From positions 7,750,001 to 7,814,000 of the forward strand of contig NC_066273.1 of assembly GCF_905404315.1 (NCBI RefSeq): a DNA stretch of 64,000 bases, given 5' to 3'. Below are positions 1-11,466 of the stretch, in pieces. The stretch is from Leptidea sinapis (taxonomy: Eukaryota; Arthropoda; Insecta; Lepidoptera; Pieridae). The notes beneath the pieces were generated by a model. It did not search any database. It saw only the letters and a list, made by a program, of their open reading frames with translations, and was not told the origin of the DNA. How positions within the stretch are numbered: the stretch's first letter is position 1; each line of letters opens with the position of its first letter. Made by a program: the position numbers and the translations under genes.

Positions 1-1030
1 TAATATTTTGTTTATTTTTAATTGTCACAGGATTTGAAGCCAGACTAAGTAGAAGTAGTAAGTAGAAATTGATGAAAGTGTATTTATTTTTGTTTTATTT
101 CCATTTAAACTACAAGTTACTACCTAAAACCAATAAATCTATTTAATAATATTAAAATATTATTCGCTTTCTAACGAGGATGTGAAATGGAAACAAAAAT
201 ATTTTTGCAACTGTACTTACAAATAAAATTTCAGCAAGGTGTCATGTTGATTCGCCCGAGTTGTACTTTACACTTACCATCAAAGGGTTCTGACTGTGTT
301 AATTGAGAAGCAATTATTTTCATTCAAATGTTTATATAAACTCTAAGCGTGAAAAACAATCTTGCTTGTTAGACAAGTTGATAAGAGTTTCAATTTTTCT
401 AATGGAGATAAGACTCAACAAAAATTATTCATTTTATGTAATATTTTAGTTCTGCGGTATTTAAGTAAAATAAGTTTTGTTCGTATTTATTTATAATTGT
501 ATTGTATCTTATTAAATAATTGTATTATATTGTATCTTAGTATTAGTTCTTATGTTGTTAAAATTCAAAAATTATGTAAGTTTTACTTGCATGTCGTCGT
601 TGCCTGTAAGTGCAATAACACTTAGACTTATTTAGAATTATATTTAATGTAATTAGTTAGTGATTATTGTGTTGGTGATGCTAATAAATAAATAAATAAG
701 GAACTGTAACGATAATTTTGAATATACGTTGGTTAATTTTGCTTCACTCTGTAATATTCACATATAAACCTTCCGGCTTAAGCCTTAACAAAGGAACTGT
801 TCTATAAAGACGCGTAAATAGTTGCAGGTTCAAACAAAAACTGCTCAGGAAAGTACTAAAAGGTGTTATTAGATTCAAAAGAGGATATGAGCGAAATTTG
901 TTAGGATCTAATGTTTGTTTTCCACACGGAACGATATTATGAACAAAACTTACTTGCATAGCCTTGTGAGGTGATAACAATTTTAAGAATTACCATAAAT
1001 GTTTTTTCTTGACGTCATAGCGGCATTAGT
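1..1030. other. AT-rich stretch without a recognised gene
   Basis: No coding region is supported here. An AATA tandem run at about 683-699, preceded by diverged AT-rich sequence, resembles the 3' tail of a non-LTR retrotransposon, but no coding remnant was found. A 78-codon minus-strand frame at 744-980 matches nothing I recognise and is probably chance. Confidence 0.4.
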
Positions 1031-1359
1031 ATTTTTTTATGAAATTTTTTATGAAATTAAGGGACGAGACGCGCAGGACGTTCAGCTGATGGTAATTGAT
1101 ACGCCCTGCCAATTACAATGCAGGGCCGCTCAGGATTATTGATATACCCAAAAATTCAGAGCGGCACTACAACTGCGCTCGTCACCTTGAGACATAAGGT
1201 GTTAAATCTCATTTGCCCAGTAGTAACACTAGCTACGGCGGCCTTCAGACCGAAGCACAGCTTCACAGCTTCACATTACTGCTTCACAGCAGAAATAGTC
1301 GTCGTTGTGTTACCTATAATCGAGCCGGCGTCCTGTGCTAAGGAGCCTCGCACTGGTAA
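1031..1359 (-). repeat. Family A short interspersed repeat, copy 1
   Basis: This is the first of eleven copies of one repeat in the window. The plus strand reads from a T-rich/ATGAAA end through GGGACGAGACG..CAGGACG to ..GCCTCGCACTGGTAA. The strand given places the A-rich end 3'. Near-full-length copies are about 300-330 bp. The family carries an internal hairpin, GTGCCGCTCAG paired with CTGAGCGGCAC, degraded in this copy. It looks like a non-autonomous retroposon because of the A-rich end and variable truncation, but no RNA polymerase III boxes were found. Confidence 0.8.
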
Positions 1360-1361
1360 AT

Positions 1362-1600
1362 ATAATATATTGACACACCCCTGTACAAATTATCTTGCCC
1401 CAAACTAGGCATAGCCGGTACTATGGGTGATTTAATACAATATACTTACTTAAACATACATATAAACATCCATATATTATATATTCATATACTCATACTA
1501 TATTCATCATATAAATGATTACACCTACCGGGATTTGAACCCTGGACCTCAGTAAAGGGTCAGGGTCATTAAACACTGGGCTATATGGGTCGTCAAAAAA
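1362..1600 (-). repeat. tRNA-derived SINE
   Basis: Read on the minus strand, the head has a box A-like motif (TAGCCCAGTG, about 1574-1583) and a good box B (GGGTTCAAATCC, about 1531-1542). An AT-rich body follows and ends in a segment (GCCTAGTTTGGGGCAAG..) that recurs at about 19400-19481 and 41443-41513. A tRNA promoter head on a non-tRNA body defines a SINE. It abuts family A copy 1, so one probably inserted beside or into the other. Confidence 0.65.
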
Positions 1601-1678
1601 GTGTAAGCTTTTCTCAAAAGCCTTCAACGTTGTTTCATTATATCGTGGGTACAGGCTGGTGTAAAGTAAGTATATTTA

Positions 1679-2775
1679 TCTACACCCATGCTATAAATCC
1701 TCTATTAAAGATTCTGAAACAGTTAGCTTATTGCCAACATTAAAACACCCAATGTTCTAATAACTATTACATCACCCAAAAGAGTGTTGTAATGTTGTAC
1801 TGAATTTCATAACAACACTCCTATTTTTTTTTTCATTCCCTTCATGCTCAAACAGTTTTAACAGACAGCCACATTCTTATAGCTCGATGCATGGCATCTG
1901 TATAAATTTCAACAAAAGAACATTTTGGTTTACGCGCGTTCTACACCACCAGAACGACGCGCGCCGTAAAAAAAAGTATGTTATTCGAATCCCCGCCATT
2001 TTCTTCGATATTTTTATTGTTTTGTTTACAAAAATGAGCGATTAATTTCCAAAAGAACATAATATTCAAATGAATTTTTATTATTGCACTATACAAAATG
2101 TAGATTACTACTAAAATAAATAATTCTTTCATTAATACATAGTTTATTTGTATATAATCAATAATGGATGATATTAGGTTACTACTAGGACTGGCTGTTT
2201 TAATATTAGCAGTAAGCTAACTGTTTCAGAATCTTTTAGAGGATTCATATTATGGGTGTAGATAAAGTTTTGTATGCAACTATTGATAATTAGGTATTAA
2301 AACACTCATGTGATACTATTGTCACACTCGGCTTCGCCTTGTGAGATAAATCCACATTCGTGTTTTAATACCCCTTATTACACAACATTTGCATAAATAA
2401 CTAATATCTACACCCATGCTGTAAATCCTCTATTAAAGATTCTTAAACAGTTAGCATAATGCCAACATTAAAACACCCAATATTAAATAACCATTACATC
2501 ATCCAAACAAGTGTTGTAATGAAATTCAGTACAACATTACAACACTCGTTTGGATGATGTAATGCTTACTAGGATTGGCTTTTTTTAATGTTAGCAGTAA
2601 GCTAACTGCGTCAGAATCTTTTAAAGAGGATTCATATCATGGGCGTAGATAAAGTCTTATGTGCAACTGTTGATATTTAGGTATTAAAAACACGCATATG
2701 ATACTATTATCACCAATAAACTCACATTTGTGTTTTAATACCCCTTATTACATAACAGTTGCATAAATAATTATT
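1679..2775. repeat. Fold-back (large inverted-repeat) element, two overlapping copies
   Basis: The arm TCTACACCCATGCTGTAAAT.. occurs at 1679-1822 and 2402-2525. Its reverse complement occurs at about 2181-2270 and 2531-2655. The second pair is nearly continuous, with about 120-nt arms at roughly 80% match by eye and almost no spacer. The first pair is separated by about 350 bp of unrelated sequence (1823-2180). A further segment, GGTATTAAAACAC..GTGTTTTAATACCCC, follows both right arms as a direct repeat (about 2294-2402 and 2675-2770). No coding capacity. This is a non-autonomous fold-back or MITE-type element. Confidence 0.7.
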
Positions 2776-2964
2776 TATTCTATGTATGTATATGTATTTA
2801 TTTTCTATTTAAAAGCCTTGCGCTGTTTTAATATCCATTTTATGGGATATGTGCTAGGTAATTTAAGATAACTACTGCGGCTAGTAATTTCATTAACTTG
2901 TTTTCCTGGAGTTTTAATAGAGTGGGAACAGGCAGGTGTCGAGTTCGATTTCCCCTTTTTCATT

Positions 2965-3375
2965 TAAAATCTTAAAATATTTCGTACAGAGATCGAAACT
3001 ACTGCTTCTAGTGCCAGGTCGACCTGTTATATACCTAGTTAATAAATCATTGTATTTGTTGGATATAATTACTAATTTTGACAGTAATCACGACAAGCTC
3101 TAAGGGTTTATGCATCTAATATACGATAATTATTTATATTAATACAGTAAATTATTTATTACTTTTTATGACTTAATTTATATTATTTAAATACTACTCA
3201 TATATTGGATGCAGTAGGTACCTTACAAACTTATTTGATGTATATGTATTACAGTAAAAAATACAGCTAAAATACTCTATTTGATTGAAAAGAGTGGCCG
3301 TTGAGTTTCTTGTATGTTCTTCTCACGAGCTCAACTTCTTACGAACATATGGTAAATTCAGTCATTTAAAAGAAA
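2965..3375 (+). repeat. Family D repeat, copy 1
   Basis: This is the reverse complement of the repeat at 4094-4580. Shared landmarks are the AGGTCGACCT motif, the TTGGATGCA segment and the block with TTCTTGTATGTTCTTCTCAC. The consensus ends in an AATAAAGTTTATTTGACTTTG-like tail, so it is probably the 3' untranslated end of a LINE. It forms an inverted pair with copy 2, about 0.7 kb apart. No coding remnant seen. Confidence 0.65.
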
Positions 3376-4093
3376 TATTTGGGGTGGTTGCTTAGTTGAG
3401 CTAACTACTGGGTAGCGAGTAACCTTATTTGCTTCCTTCATGACAATATTATATTAAATTACCGCTTAACACACCGGTAACGCTTTGATGGACTAAATGT
3501 GGTTTAATTAAATATAAACTAGTTCACGTGTGAACGTATTGCAACTACCTGTTTGTTTATATATTCCGTTTATGTTGACCTACCAATACCTCACATGCTA
3601 GTATTAAATTCATATCTATTAATTAAATATAGTAGGAAATAATAACACGATTTGAACTCGTTTACGTAAAACTGAGTGGTAGGTGAAATTGGGACTAACT
3701 CGTTTCCAGTTTCAAGCTAAAATCGCTTCTCGTTCGTCGCCCGCGGTGGACAAGTGCCTTAAACAAAGGATGTGTAGTGTTGTGTGTTTGTGAACATTGA
3801 ACACGATGAAGATATGTCGGACGTAGATAGGGGCTCACTTTATGGCGTTAACCCTGACTCATTACTACATTAATAATACTTTACTAAGCGAATTATTTAC
3901 TGCTGAGATTCACAAATTGAATCCGAATCGAGCAATACAGACTTAACGGTCGTTGAATTTCTGAACGATGATAACAAGCATATTTACTTCATTAAAGAAA
4001 TATCTTTTCCAGCAGACACTTTTAAATAGATATGAAAAGTATATTATATAAAAAAGCAATTAAATAGCACAATGACTTGTGACGTGGGAAGAT

Positions 4094-4580
4094 TGGTCAA
4101 AGTCAAATAAACTTTATTCAATTAGGCTTAAACTAAGCGTTTTAAAATCGTCAATATATTTTTTTTATTACTAAATTTACCATATGTTTATAAACAGTTG
4201 AGCTCGTGAGAAGAACATACAAGAAACTCAGCGGGCACTCTGTTCAATCAAATAGGGTATTTTACAATGGCTGTAATATACATAATAAAACAGTTTGTAA
4301 GGTGCTGCATCCAATATATGTAATCGTGTAGAATATGAATTATTTCAGAAAAACTAATAAAGTATAAATATAAATTATTGTATATTGGATGCATCAACCG
4401 TTAGAGCTTGTATTCATTGTTTGTGTAAGGATGCTTCATGAATGATTTTTTCGATAACTGTTACAATTAGTATTTACGTTTAACAAATAAAATGATTCAT
4501 TAACTATAATAGGTCGACCTGGCATCACAAGCAGTTACGCAGTGGAAGTAGTCATGTTCAAACTTCGACAAACTTGTAAC
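4094..4580 (-). repeat. Family D repeat, copy 2
   Basis: The plus strand starts with GTCAAATAAACTTTATTCAA and runs through the GAGAAGAACATACAAGAAAC and TATATTGGATGCATCAA landmarks to the GGTCGACCTGGCAT segment. A third copy lies at 48853-49275. The strand given places the AATAAA-like end 3'. Probable LINE 3' end. Confidence 0.65.
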
Positions 4581-4848
4581 ATGATTATACCAAGAATGTT
4601 TTTCATGTTATAAAGGATGAAATTCTCCATGTTTTATTTATCGTTGATTTCATAGATCTATACGCATTCTTGAGAAATGGATAGGCAAACAAAACGACAA
4701 TAAAGTAATCCTTTAAGTAAGTCATCCTTGTAATTATTAAAAGTGTGATATGTAATGAAGGTCTTTTCCATATTTCGTATTAGATCAAATCTTTATCGTT
4801 TATCATAATATTGAGGTTTTTTCTCCTAATGATATTTTCCTAACGCAC

Positions 4849-5080
4849 GTGAAGCAGTAATGTACAATAATTACTGTGGTTCAGTCTGAAGAGCGCCGTA
4901 GCTAGCGAAATTACTGGGCAAATGAGACTCAACATCTTATGTCTCAAGGTGACGAGCGCTATGGTAGTGCCGCTCAGAATTTGTAGGGTTTTTCAAGAAT
5001 CGTGAGCGGCACCGCATTGTAATGGGCAGGGCGTACTAATTACCATCAGCTGCACGTCCTGCTCGTCTCGTCCGTTGTCG
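4849..5080 (+). repeat. Family A repeat, copy 2 (5' truncated)
   Basis: Starts within the family at GTGAAGCAGTAATGTA and runs through GCGCCGTAGCTAG, TTACTGGGCAAATGAGAC, the internal GCCGCTCAG hairpin (partly degraded) and GTCCTGCTCGTCTCGTCC. Roughly the first 70 bp of the consensus are missing. Confidence 0.8.
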
Positions 5081-6237
5081 TTACATATTAGGTGTATTTA
5101 ATTAAATGCTATTTATGAAAAAGTATTAGTTCGTTATCTTACCATAAATATATTATGAATATAACAGAACAGATAATACCACTACATTTAATAAAATACG
5201 CCAGATAACAAAAGCAATTAAAATGTTTTTGTGACAGGATTTTTATATTGTACATCCTGTATAATAATTTTAACGCTTCCATAATAACTTAACTATTAAT
5301 ATTTCAAGCTACAAAGTAACACAACTAGTTAATTTATAATTTAATTATGTTAAAAGCTGTAAACACTTAGCAAGGGAAATGGGAGGCAACTTTTGTGTCA
5401 TGCACGTCATAATTTAATCAAACAATATCAAAGCTACAGGTGAATTTACTTACCCTCCAAGATAAAGACACGTACACACTAAGTTACAGTTTAGGGACAC
5501 ATTAACATGCTCGCTACTCTTATGCTTACATAAAACACTCCGCTGTTAATATACAGTCACGTACGAGTTATTCCCCTTTGCCAGAGAAACACCTGGAGCT
5601 CAACGATCCTTGTTGAATACTGGGCGGCATGAAACCATAAGTTCCTTTGTAAACTGCGCATGTGCTATCAACCAAGTTGCTGCATGTACAGACTACGTAA
5701 ACTTTAATGTAATTTGTAAAATTATTAGTGTTTTACTGGTTTTCTAGGATAAAGAAGCAGTGTGTGTATTAGCAGTAGAATTTCATACGTTGGCATTTAT
5801 TACACCGATGAATTATTTATATTTAATATTATTTTATGCATGAAAATCCTTCTACAATAACAATATAAGAAGTAAGTTTTTTTTTAATAATAACACGAAT
5901 GATTACATGAAGTGAAATGATCACTGTACCAAAGATACTGGCGGCATTTCTGCATGGGATAGCTAGCTGATCCATTGGCTGAAGTAACAACCAATTCTTG
6001 CCGCTAAATTAAAGTAAAGAGTTAATTACAAGTAATATAAAACAAACTAATTAAAACATTTTTCTATTATCCGTTTCTAACACCTACAGAAAAAGTTGAT
6101 AAAGAAACTAAATTCATGAATATATTACGGTTACACAAATACACATTAATACTAATTAAGATAAAATTATAGACAAACAGATACATTCAGAATTAACATG
6201 TGCAAAATAGAAACAAATACAAAATAGACCTAATAAT
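5081..6237. other. No gene seen
   Basis: AT-rich sequence with stops in all frames. I see no coding remnant, tRNA or clear repeat. Confidence 0.4.
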
Positions 6238-6408
6238 GATCACTTCATACTACCAAACCCAAGGACCAATTATGGACTGAAAACAATTACATATGAAGGT
6301 ACTAAACTGTACAATAGCCTATCTTCGGATAACAAAGATGCAGGCACTTTTAATTTATTCAAGCTCCGTTTAACCAAATGTATTACAGATGACACTTCCT
6401 TTGTCTAG
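6238..6408 (+). pseudogene. LINE reverse transcriptase C-terminal tail fragment
   Basis: One frame reads a short tail with the pattern typical of the last residues of non-LTR ORF2 proteins: LPNPRTNYG, then YEGTKLYNSL, then FNLFKLRLTKCI, ending at TAG (6406-6408). No upstream reverse transcriptase motif is attached, so this is a 5'-truncated fragment. The clade cannot be named from so little sequence. Confidence 0.45.
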
Positions 6409-6805
6409 TGAACACACAGTTTTATACCTATGTTTATCATACGGACGATTCATAGATTATTATTTATAAATATTGTAAGTTTATATGTTTTTAATGAGAA
6501 TAAATTATCTTTAGACCTGGAAACCCAAGCATTAGCTTGTCCAATAGACCCTATATAGACCCGTAGATAGTTCTTTGTCTCCAAGCCACTGGCTGACTGA
6601 GATCGACATATTTGAGAGGTTTGCTGTCTTCGAAAATCGGAGCTGCTGTCCTAGTTCCAAGTGAAGTAGCTTGGACATGAGAAGCATGCAGAGTATCGAC
6701 GCAAGACACATCATACATTACAGCACCGTTCCCCATGTCTAAGCTACTAGGGACATTTCATCAGGACGTCTGCCATCAAGGCACCATTTGGTATGACGAC
6801 TTATA

Positions 6806-8021
6806 CATGGGGCACACTAAAAGTTTTGCACTTCTAGCTAATCGGAACTATTTGAATTTCGAATTTTATATTTTTTGAAACGTTGCAACCTTCTTAGTAA
6901 TAAAAAAACAATTGTTTTATCACACATCAAAGTTCTACGTACGCAACGAAAATGGAATCAAGTCGAAAAGATTTTAGAGCGATGATTTTTTATGATTTTA
7001 AAAGATCTCTGTCTATCCGCAAGACTATGTCACTCGTCTTCAAAATGCTTTTGGGTGAGAAGCACCTTTCTTGAGCACCGTGAGGCGATGGTTTGCTGAA
7101 TTTGAGAGAGGTCGCTTTTCTTTACATGACGAGTTTCGTGACGGGCGGCCTTCAACTGCCGTCAATGAAAATAATGTTGCTACTGTTAAGCGGCTACTTG
7201 AAGAAAACCTGCAGTTTACCTATGAGACAATTCGAGGACTATTGGGGATTGGTATGAGCCAAATTCAGAAAATTTTATGCGAAGAATTGAAAGTTCGGAA
7301 ACTTTGTTGTCGTCGAATCCCTCATGAACTGACAGCGGAGCAGAAGCGGGCTCGCGTGGAATGGTGCTCACAGATGCTAATGAAGTACGACCACGGACAT
7401 CAGCATTAGCTGTTTATGACATTGTCACAGGAGACGAAACGTGGATTTATTTTTTTGAACCCGAAAAAAAACAGCAATCTAGTGAATGGGTGTGAAATGA
7501 GAACAAGTCAACAAAACGAAAAGACAAGCCAGAAACGTTGGTAAAAAAAAGATCGCATTTTTTCTCAGCTGCGGGTCCCGTCTGAACAATTCCACTTGAA
7601 GGTCAAAATCAATCAAAACATTTGTTTACCCTGGGTGATAAAAAAAATTCGCGAAAAACGACCAGTAAGCCGCGTTCTCCTACATTATGACAACGCTTCT
7701 TTACACACGGCCAACAAAACTAAGTCATTTTTAGCATCCGAAAAAGTACAACTCGTGACCCATCCTGTACATAGCCATTCCCCAAAATCAAAGATTTGAT
7801 TGAGGTTTCACTTTTGCCAATTCCGAAGAGGCAGTGATAGCGTTCGATCAGCACGTAGAAAACATGCCTTCAGATCTGATGTCCTCCTGTTTTAAAAATA
7901 GGTTTGATCGCATGAAAAAATGTTTGAAATATAAAGGACAGTATTTTGAAAAGCAATTTACAAAATTTTGGTTACAACATTTTGTTTTTTAAGTTACGCA
8001 AAACTTTTAGTGAGACCTACG
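6806..8021 (+). mobile_element. Mariner-like element, copy 1
   Basis: A complete element of 1216 bp. The ends are imperfect inverted repeats: CATGGGGCACACTAAAAG on the left against CGTAGGTCTCACTAAAAG read inward from the right. It is flanked by TA on both sides (6804-6805 and 8022-8023), the target duplication expected for Tc1/mariner. It encloses a broken transposase. A related, shorter copy in reverse orientation lies at 9250-10148. Confidence 0.85.
6952..7992 (+). pseudogene. Mariner transposase, inactivated
   Basis: Begins with ATG at 6952 (MESSRKDFRAMIFYDF). A recognisable helix-turn-helix region follows at about 7071-7409 (VRRWFAEF, ETIRGLLGIG, RRIPHELT), then the first catalytic Asp in TGDETWIYFF (about 7431-7460). 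The second Asp is in LHYDNASLHTA (about 7681-7720), and the tail ends at TAA 7990-7992. The span of about 1041 bp fits the usual 340-350 residues of mariner transposases. Several frameshifts and stops interrupt it (for example after 7060, after 7409 and near 7490), and the third catalytic motif near 7780 is degraded. It would have cut and pasted the element at TA sites but cannot now encode a working enzyme. Confidence 0.85.
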
Positions 8022-8397
8022 TACAGCCTGCTTTGTGCTAATAGTTATTGCTGAATAGATAATATAATTTAATCAACTCAATGAACTTACTAGTTTTTAA
8101 AGGTAAATAGAGGGTTACTTTCATAATTCTAAGGATCTTCGTTGTCTTTGAAATATTCTTTATAAAGGCAGAGTAATACACTTATTAAACTTTTACATTT
8201 TGTGAATGATACTTAAGATCATCATAAAATCATTAAAAATTGTTAATTTATTGGATTTTGTAACTTGTTTGCTGTGGTATTAATAGACTAGTTAAACTTA
8301 ATCTAAAATAATTAGCATGAATAAAATTTAAGTCACATACATTTTCTTTACAAGACAAAATATTTCTTTCAACGAGCTATTCGAATTGTCACCGAGG

Positions 8398-8450
8398 TTT
8401 TTTTTATGAAAAAGGCGGGCAAACGAGCGTACGGGTCACCTGGTGTTAAG
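8398..8450 (-). repeat. Family B LINE, extreme 3' end fragment
   Basis: A 53-bp match to the 3' terminus of the LINE at 61874-64000: T-rich run, then GGCGGGCAAACGAGCGTACG and GGTCACCTGGTGTTAAG. The GC-richer sequence at 8451-8515 is not explained. Confidence 0.6.
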
Positions 8451-8886
8451 GCGACATTGAATGCCAGCGACCTTGAGCGATATGAGTACACGGCTGCCGG
8501 CCCGCCATCTATGTAACAAAGCCAATATTTTCAAAATTCTTGGGTGTAAAACAGTTTATATGCCTACAATCCTCGTTATTCACTATTAATCTGAATAAAT
8601 GAACCTACACAAAAAAGTACAAGCTATAAGTATAACTTTTCTGAGAGAAGTACCAAAAAAATGCGTCACGCCATGCCAAAAAACTTGTTTAACTTCAAAG
8701 AAAAGTGGTAGTTCAAAAAGGCTCGGCAGTGTTAACTATAACCAACAGCAAGCATTAGCAACCTACAAATAAGACTTAAGGATATGTGTAACAGGATTAA
8801 GTAGTGTTCATAGCTCGAAATGCTATACGTTCACCACAAAACTTGTCTAAAAGCACCATGTTTGCGTGTTTTCTGCTTACTCTTCG

Positions 8887-9228
8887 CCTTAAGTGATCAC
8901 CGCCGCCCACAGTCTCTCGCAATACCAGAGGAATCACAGTAGGGTTGCCGGCCTTTAAGGAAGGTGTACGCGCTGTCTTGAAGGTACCCATGTCATATCG
9001 TCCCGGAAACACCGCACAAGGAAGCTGATTTCACAGCTTTGTAGTACGTGCAAGAAAGCTCCTTTAAAACCGCACTGTAGAGGACCCATCCAGATGGTGG
9101 GGATGATATTCTAACTTGTGGCGTGTCGTGCGAAGGTGGAATTCGGCGGCAGGAACAACGCCAAGTGATCCATCTGTTTACAGAGCCCTGGGTCCCGGAC
9201 AATTCGAGCTGCTCGGCGTTGCACGTTT
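8887..9228 (-). pseudogene. Family B LINE 3' fragment
   Basis: Matches the C-terminal coding end and 3' UTR of the reference copy at 61.9-62.7 kb, including GTGATCACCGCCGCCCACA, CGTCCCGGAAACACCGCACA and CGACAATTCGAGCTGCTC. A stretch is missing internally: GGCGGCAGGAA jumps directly to CAACGCCAAGTGATCC. It lies between the two mariner copies. Confidence 0.75.
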
Positions 9229-9278
9229 GTATTATAATATTTTATATTACGTAGGTCACACTAAAATTCTTGCGTAAC

Positions 9279-9969
9279 TTAAAAAAACATGTTAACCAAA
9301 ATTTTATGTTTATTGCTTTTCTAGATACTCTCTTTTACATTTTTTACATTTTTTCATGCGATCGAACCATTTTTTAAAACAGTAGGACCACAGATCTGAA
9401 GGCATGTTCTCTACGTACGATTGAACGCTGATAGCGTTCAATCGTACGTAGAGACTGCCTCTTCGGAATTGGTAAAAGTGAAAGCTCTCATCAAATCTTT
9501 GATTTTGGGGAAAATACAGAAATCACAGGGTGCTAAGTCGGGGCTATGTGCAGGATGGGTGACGAGTTGTACTTTTTCGGAAGCTAAAATTGATTAAAGT
9601 AAACACCCTGGGTAAACAAATGGTAGAATACCACTCGGCATTAACACTCTTTTGACCTTCAAGTGGAATTGTGCAGATGGGTAGCTGAGAAGAAAAATGC
9701 GAAATTTTTTTAAAAGCGTTTCTCGCTTGCCTCACTTTTGTTGGCCTGTTCTCATTTTCAAACATCCATTCACAAGATTGCTGTTTTTTTCGTGTTGTAA
9801 ATAAATTTGACCTCTGTCAAATTCAGCAAACCATCGCCACACGTTGCTCAAGAAAGGTACTTCTCACCCAAAAGCATTTTGAAGACGAGCGGGACAGTCT
9901 TGCGGAGAGAGAGAGAACTTTTAAAATCAGTAAAATCATCGCTCTTAAATCTTTTCGACTTAATTCCAT
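9279..9969 (-). pseudogene. Mariner transposase remnant
   Basis: Begins at ATG 9969 with the same N terminus as copy 1 (M-E-x-S-R-K-D), and its tail stop lies at about 9279. The central region with the helix-turn-helix C-terminal half and the first catalytic Asp is deleted, and the remaining pieces lie in different frames. An inverted duplication has disrupted the segment around 9409-9453. Confidence 0.75.
9409..9453. repeat. Perfect palindrome, 21-bp arms and 3-nt loop
   Basis: The left arm at 9409-9429 (CTCTACGTACG..GAACGCT), loop GAT, and right arm at 9433-9453 pair without mismatch. The homologous place in mariner copy 1 has only one arm (GATAGCGTTCGATCAGCACG), so the palindrome arose by local inverted duplication. 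Confidence 0.9.
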
Positions 9970-10150
9970 TTTCGTTGCATACGAAGAACTTTGATGTGTG
10001 ATAAAAAACAATTACAAGTGATAAACAACAATTCCCGCCAATTGTTTTTTTTATTACTAAGAAGGTTGCAACGTTTCAAAAAATATAACATTCGAAATTC
10101 AAATAGTTCCGATTAGCTAGAAGTGCAAGACTTTTAGTGTGCCCCATCTA

Positions 10151-11295
10151 GTCTGTGTCTATAGACCATTTGATCAGATCCTTACCGATGAATTCACAGC
10201 AAGTTGAAGCATTTCAAATTAAATACAGTGGTTACAAAAATAATGTGTGTTTAAATAACAATCGCTCTTACAATATGGTCATGTGGCTTTTAGTTCTCCA
10301 GGTCAATTTCAAAAATATACCCAAAGTAACGCACTTAACATCTGCAGGCTACTTTTTGTAAAAACTGCCGGGCGACCTGGAAGCTCTTACAAAAAATTCT
10401 ATGCTAATCTAAGACAATTAAATGAGTTAAATTAATCAACAATCACAATGTGTTCTATTCCCTCAGCAAAACTAAAGTTTCTTAAAGGAATTCTTGAAAA
10501 CTTTTCCATTTAATACTTCGAATGACTTTAATTGCCTTGTTCCGAAACATAAATTACAAAAAACTTTCAGTATTGACTTATTGTTTTAGATTAAGTAGAT
10601 TTATGTGAGCACGTATGAAACTTAAGCTTTTATTAAGAACCTACTTAATAAATGCATATTCAGAATAAAAAGTAATTATTGCATTTCAAGATATTTTAAA
10701 ATACCCTCAGATCATGATCAATTAAATAAAAAAATGCGTGCGTACAAAGTACACATGTCAGAAGTGAAATGTATTGTGCATGAATCTAAGCTGCGCATGA
10801 AGTCCTGGTACACGTTGCTAGGATGACACATGATTTCAACCGCTATGAATGACATTACTATCACTACCATTTTTATGTTCTCCTGGTAGTATATGTATAG
10901 TACGTTTACGTATACGTCGTGCGCCTGACGTCATAATATATTAAGGTATACTCGTGTCATACATATGACATTCTCTTCTTCAACTATGATCGCCTGGTAC
11001 CAAAGCACTGTACACAAAGCTTCCTATCTCATTTTCTCCCACGTTAAATCTTGTGAGTTTATGTGTCTGTCTCCTTTTACTGTCGTTTTTTCGATTCATC
11101 AACTTCCAAATCACAACGATGCTAAAGAATTTATAAATACATACCCTGCAACGAATGCTTCTTTATATTTATTTATTCTTGTGAGCAACTCTTAAGAGGA
11201 GCATGCTTTTTATTGTTTAAAATTTATTCCAACAAGCCAATCGGATGATTGGTAATTATGGTGATTACAATTACAAAATACTTTTCTTTTTTTTT
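10151..11295. other. No gene seen
   Basis: AT-rich DNA with short open frames only (the longest about 76 codons, at 10965-11195). None has a recognisable motif. No repeat could be assigned. Confidence 0.4.
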
Positions 11296-11460
11296 TCGGA
11301 ACACGAGGACACCGAGTGTACGGATCATCAGAATCACAAATGCGTTGCCGTCCTTTAAGAATGGTGTATACGATTTTATTGAATTGTCGTATCGTCCTGG
11401 AAACCCGCGCATTCTAGCGCTCTACAAAACACTGATCCAGCCACATATGGAGTATTCTGT
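11296..11460. repeat. Family B LINE fragments joined head to head
   Basis: 11296-11408 matches the minus-oriented 3' end of family B (CGAGTGTACGGATCATCAG.., ..TCGTATCGTCCTGGAAAC). 11409-11460 matches a more 5' part of the same family in plus orientation (ATTCTAGCGCTCTACAAA, CAGCCACATATGGAGTA). The switch of strand at about 11408 indicates an inverted fusion of two pieces. Confidence 0.6.
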
Positions 11461-11466
11461 CATCTT

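Larger units (their letters stand above)
9250..10148 (-). mobile_element. Mariner-like element, copy 2 (internally deleted)
   Basis: An 899-bp relative of the element at 6806-8021 in opposite orientation. Read on the minus strand it starts GATGGGGCACACTAAAAG and ends with the complement of CGTAGGTCACACTAAAA. It is flanked by TA (9248-9249 and 10149-10150). About 300 bp of the middle of the transposase is absent compared with copy 1. A perfect 45-bp palindrome lies inside (9409-9453). Confidence 0.85.

Noticed and set aside
744..980. 78-codon minus-strand frame
   Set aside because: No recognisable motif, no neighbouring exon and near-random composition. Treated as chance.
1118..1408. 96-codon plus-strand frame
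   Set aside because: It lies within family A copy 1 and the SINE; the same pseudo-peptide recurs in other family A copies (e.g. 53350-53553), so it is repeat DNA, not a gene.
1525..1594. Possible tRNA gene
   Set aside because: Boxes A and B are present but the sequence continues into a dispersed SINE body and the stems are imperfect.
3720..3850. GC-richer stretch with an ATG in a fair context, possible first exon of a host gene
   Set aside because: The frame stops after a few codons and no supporting downstream exon was found.
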